A DNA stretch of 6,301 nt from CAZDML01 sp964506645. GTDB taxonomy: Bacteria; Elusimicrobiota; Elusimicrobia; 2-01-FULL-59-12. The notes under the pieces were generated by a model. It was not told the origin of the DNA, did not search any database, and saw only the letters and a program-made list of their open reading frames with translations. Shown here piece by piece: positions 5,432 to 6,301 of this stretch. Location of the stretch: contig CAZDML010000117.1 of NCBI GenBank assembly GCA_964506645.1, positions 1-6,301 of the forward strand, in the 5' to 3' direction. Made by a program: the position numbers and the translations under genes. The stretch's first letter is position 1. Each line of letters starts with the position of its first letter.

Positions 5432-6301
5432 ATGACTATTAAGATTCTTGTTGCCGATCCGATCAGCGATTCAGGCCTTCAGGTTTTCAAAGCCAACAAC
5501 GGCACCTTCCAGCTGGAATCTAAGCAAAAGCTCAGCCCGGAAGATTTAAAAAAAGCGGTCGCCGATGTCGACGCCGTCCTTGTCCGCAGTGAGACTAAAA
5601 TCACGGCGGAGGTTCTGGCCGCTGGCAAGAAAATCAAAATCGTAGGCCGTGCCGGCGTCGGCGTCGACAACATCGATGTCGCAGCCGCCAGCCGTCAAGG
5701 CGTACTGGTTGTGAACGTCCCCGGTGGAAACACGATTTCAGCGGCTGAACACACCGTGGCCATGCTTCTTTCACTGTCTCGCAACATCCCACAAGCCAAC
5801 ACCAGCGTCAAAAGCGGTGAATGGAAACGGTCTCAGTTTACAGGGACGGAGCTCCTAGGGAAAACCCTCGGGCTTATCGGCCTTGGCCGTATCGGCCGAG
5901 AAGTCGCGAAACGCTGCCAGAGCTTCGGCATGCAGGTGATCGGTTACGATCCTTTTGCGTCAGAAGAATTCGCCCGTGCTGGTAACATCCAGCTTGTGGC
6001 GCTCGAGGAAGTCTATAAACAGGCCGATTACATCAGTTTCCACATTCCCCTCAATGACAGCACACGTAACATGCTCAATGCCAAAACGATGGACCTGCTA
6101 AAACCGGGGGTCCGTGTCATCAACTGTGCACGCGGCGGCATTATTAATGAGAAAGACCTCGCTGAAGCAGTGAAATCGGGCAAGATTAAAGGCGCTGCCA
6201 TGGACGTGTTCGAAGAAGAACCCCCCGCCAAAGACAATCCGCTCTTGGGCGTTCCCAATATTATCGTGACACCGCATCTCGGAGCAGCTACCGAAGAAGC
6301 G
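5432..6301 (+). CDS. serA: D-3-phosphoglycerate dehydrogenase SerA (3' end outside the window)
   Basis: SerA catalyses the first committed step of serine synthesis, NAD-dependent oxidation of 3-phosphoglycerate to 3-phosphohydroxypyruvate, in the cytoplasm. The reading frame is open from the ATG at 5432 to the window edge (290 codons), so the gene is partial. The N-terminal substrate-binding half begins MTIKILVADP and includes VGRAGVGVDNID near 71-82. The NAD-binding fold has GLGRIG at 150-155 and Asp173 at the end of the second strand, which favours NAD over NADP. The catalytic set of D-2-hydroxyacid dehydrogenases is complete: Arg234 in CARGG, Glu263 in FEEEPP and His282 in TPHLG. AGGAG at 5417-5421, 10 nt upstream, supports the start. 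The aminotransferase ends 2 nt before, so the two consecutive pathway steps are encoded together. Whether the protein carries C-terminal regulatory (ASB/ACT) domains for serine feedback cannot be seen. Confidence 0.95.
   Translation, partial: MTIKILVADPISDSGLQVFKANNGTFQLESKQKLSPEDLKKAVADVDAVLVRSETKITAEVLAAGKKIKIVGRAGVGVDNIDVAAASRQGVLVVNVPGGNTISAAEHTVAMLLSLSRNIPQANTSVKSGEWKRSQFTGTELLGKTLGLIGLGRIGREVAKRCQSFGMQVIGYDPFASEEFARAGNIQLVALEEVYKQADYISFHIPLNDSTRNMLNAKTMDLLKPGVRVINCARGGIINEKDLAEAVKSGKIKGAAMDVFEEEPPAKDNPLLGVPNIIVTPHLGAATEEA

Noticed and set aside
1..6301. A new defence, mobile or RNA-based system
   Set aside because: All sequence is accounted for by five conserved housekeeping genes on one strand with minimal spacers; no repeats, integrase, transposase or RNA-like structure was seen.

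Overview
The window is one densely packed, plus-strand gene cluster from a bacterial chromosome: clpP, clpX, lon, a class V (PLP-dependent) aminotransferase and the first 290 codons of serA. Coding density is almost complete. The four junctions are 1 nt, 25 nt, a 4-nt ATGA overlap and 2 nt, and I see no internal terminator or convincing promoter, so the five genes are probably co-transcribed. No RNA gene, mobile element, CRISPR array or origin is visible, and there is no gene-free stretch over 300 bases. A run of 10 N inside clpX marks a scaffold gap, which suggests a draft (perhaps metagenomic) assembly.

Region 1 (35-4248) is an ATP-dependent proteolysis module. ClpP is the serine peptidase chamber, ClpX its AAA+ unfoldase with an N-terminal zinc-binding domain, and Lon a one-chain AAA+ protease with a Ser-Lys dyad. 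The order clpP-clpX-lon is the classical bacterial one, usually preceded by tig (trigger factor). The first ten bases would fit the last two codons and stop of an upstream gene, but they are too short to identify it. ClpX and Lon carry all the motifs expected of active enzymes in the sequence that is present. ClpP does not: the aspartate of its Ser-His-Asp triad is replaced by asparagine, and the neighbourhood of its catalytic residues is also unusual.

Region 2 (4245-6301) is a serine-biosynthesis module. SerA oxidises 3-phosphoglycerate to 3-phosphohydroxypyruvate. The class V aminotransferase just before it belongs to the serine-pyruvate/alanine-glyoxylate type rather than classical SerC, and its position suggests that it makes phosphoserine. 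Its start codon overlaps the lon stop, so amino-acid synthesis appears translationally coupled to the protease module.

The organism cannot be named from this window. Gene order and protein style fit a Gram-negative-type or candidate-phylum bacterium (Omnitrophota- or Elusimicrobiota-like lineages come to mind), but this is a weak inference. Nothing here looks horizontally acquired or like a new defence system. The points most worth a second look are the Asp-to-Asn change in ClpP, the mis-sized gap in clpX, and a dnaX-type A-AAA-AAG motif at the end of clpX whose -1 frame ends exactly on the lon start codon.
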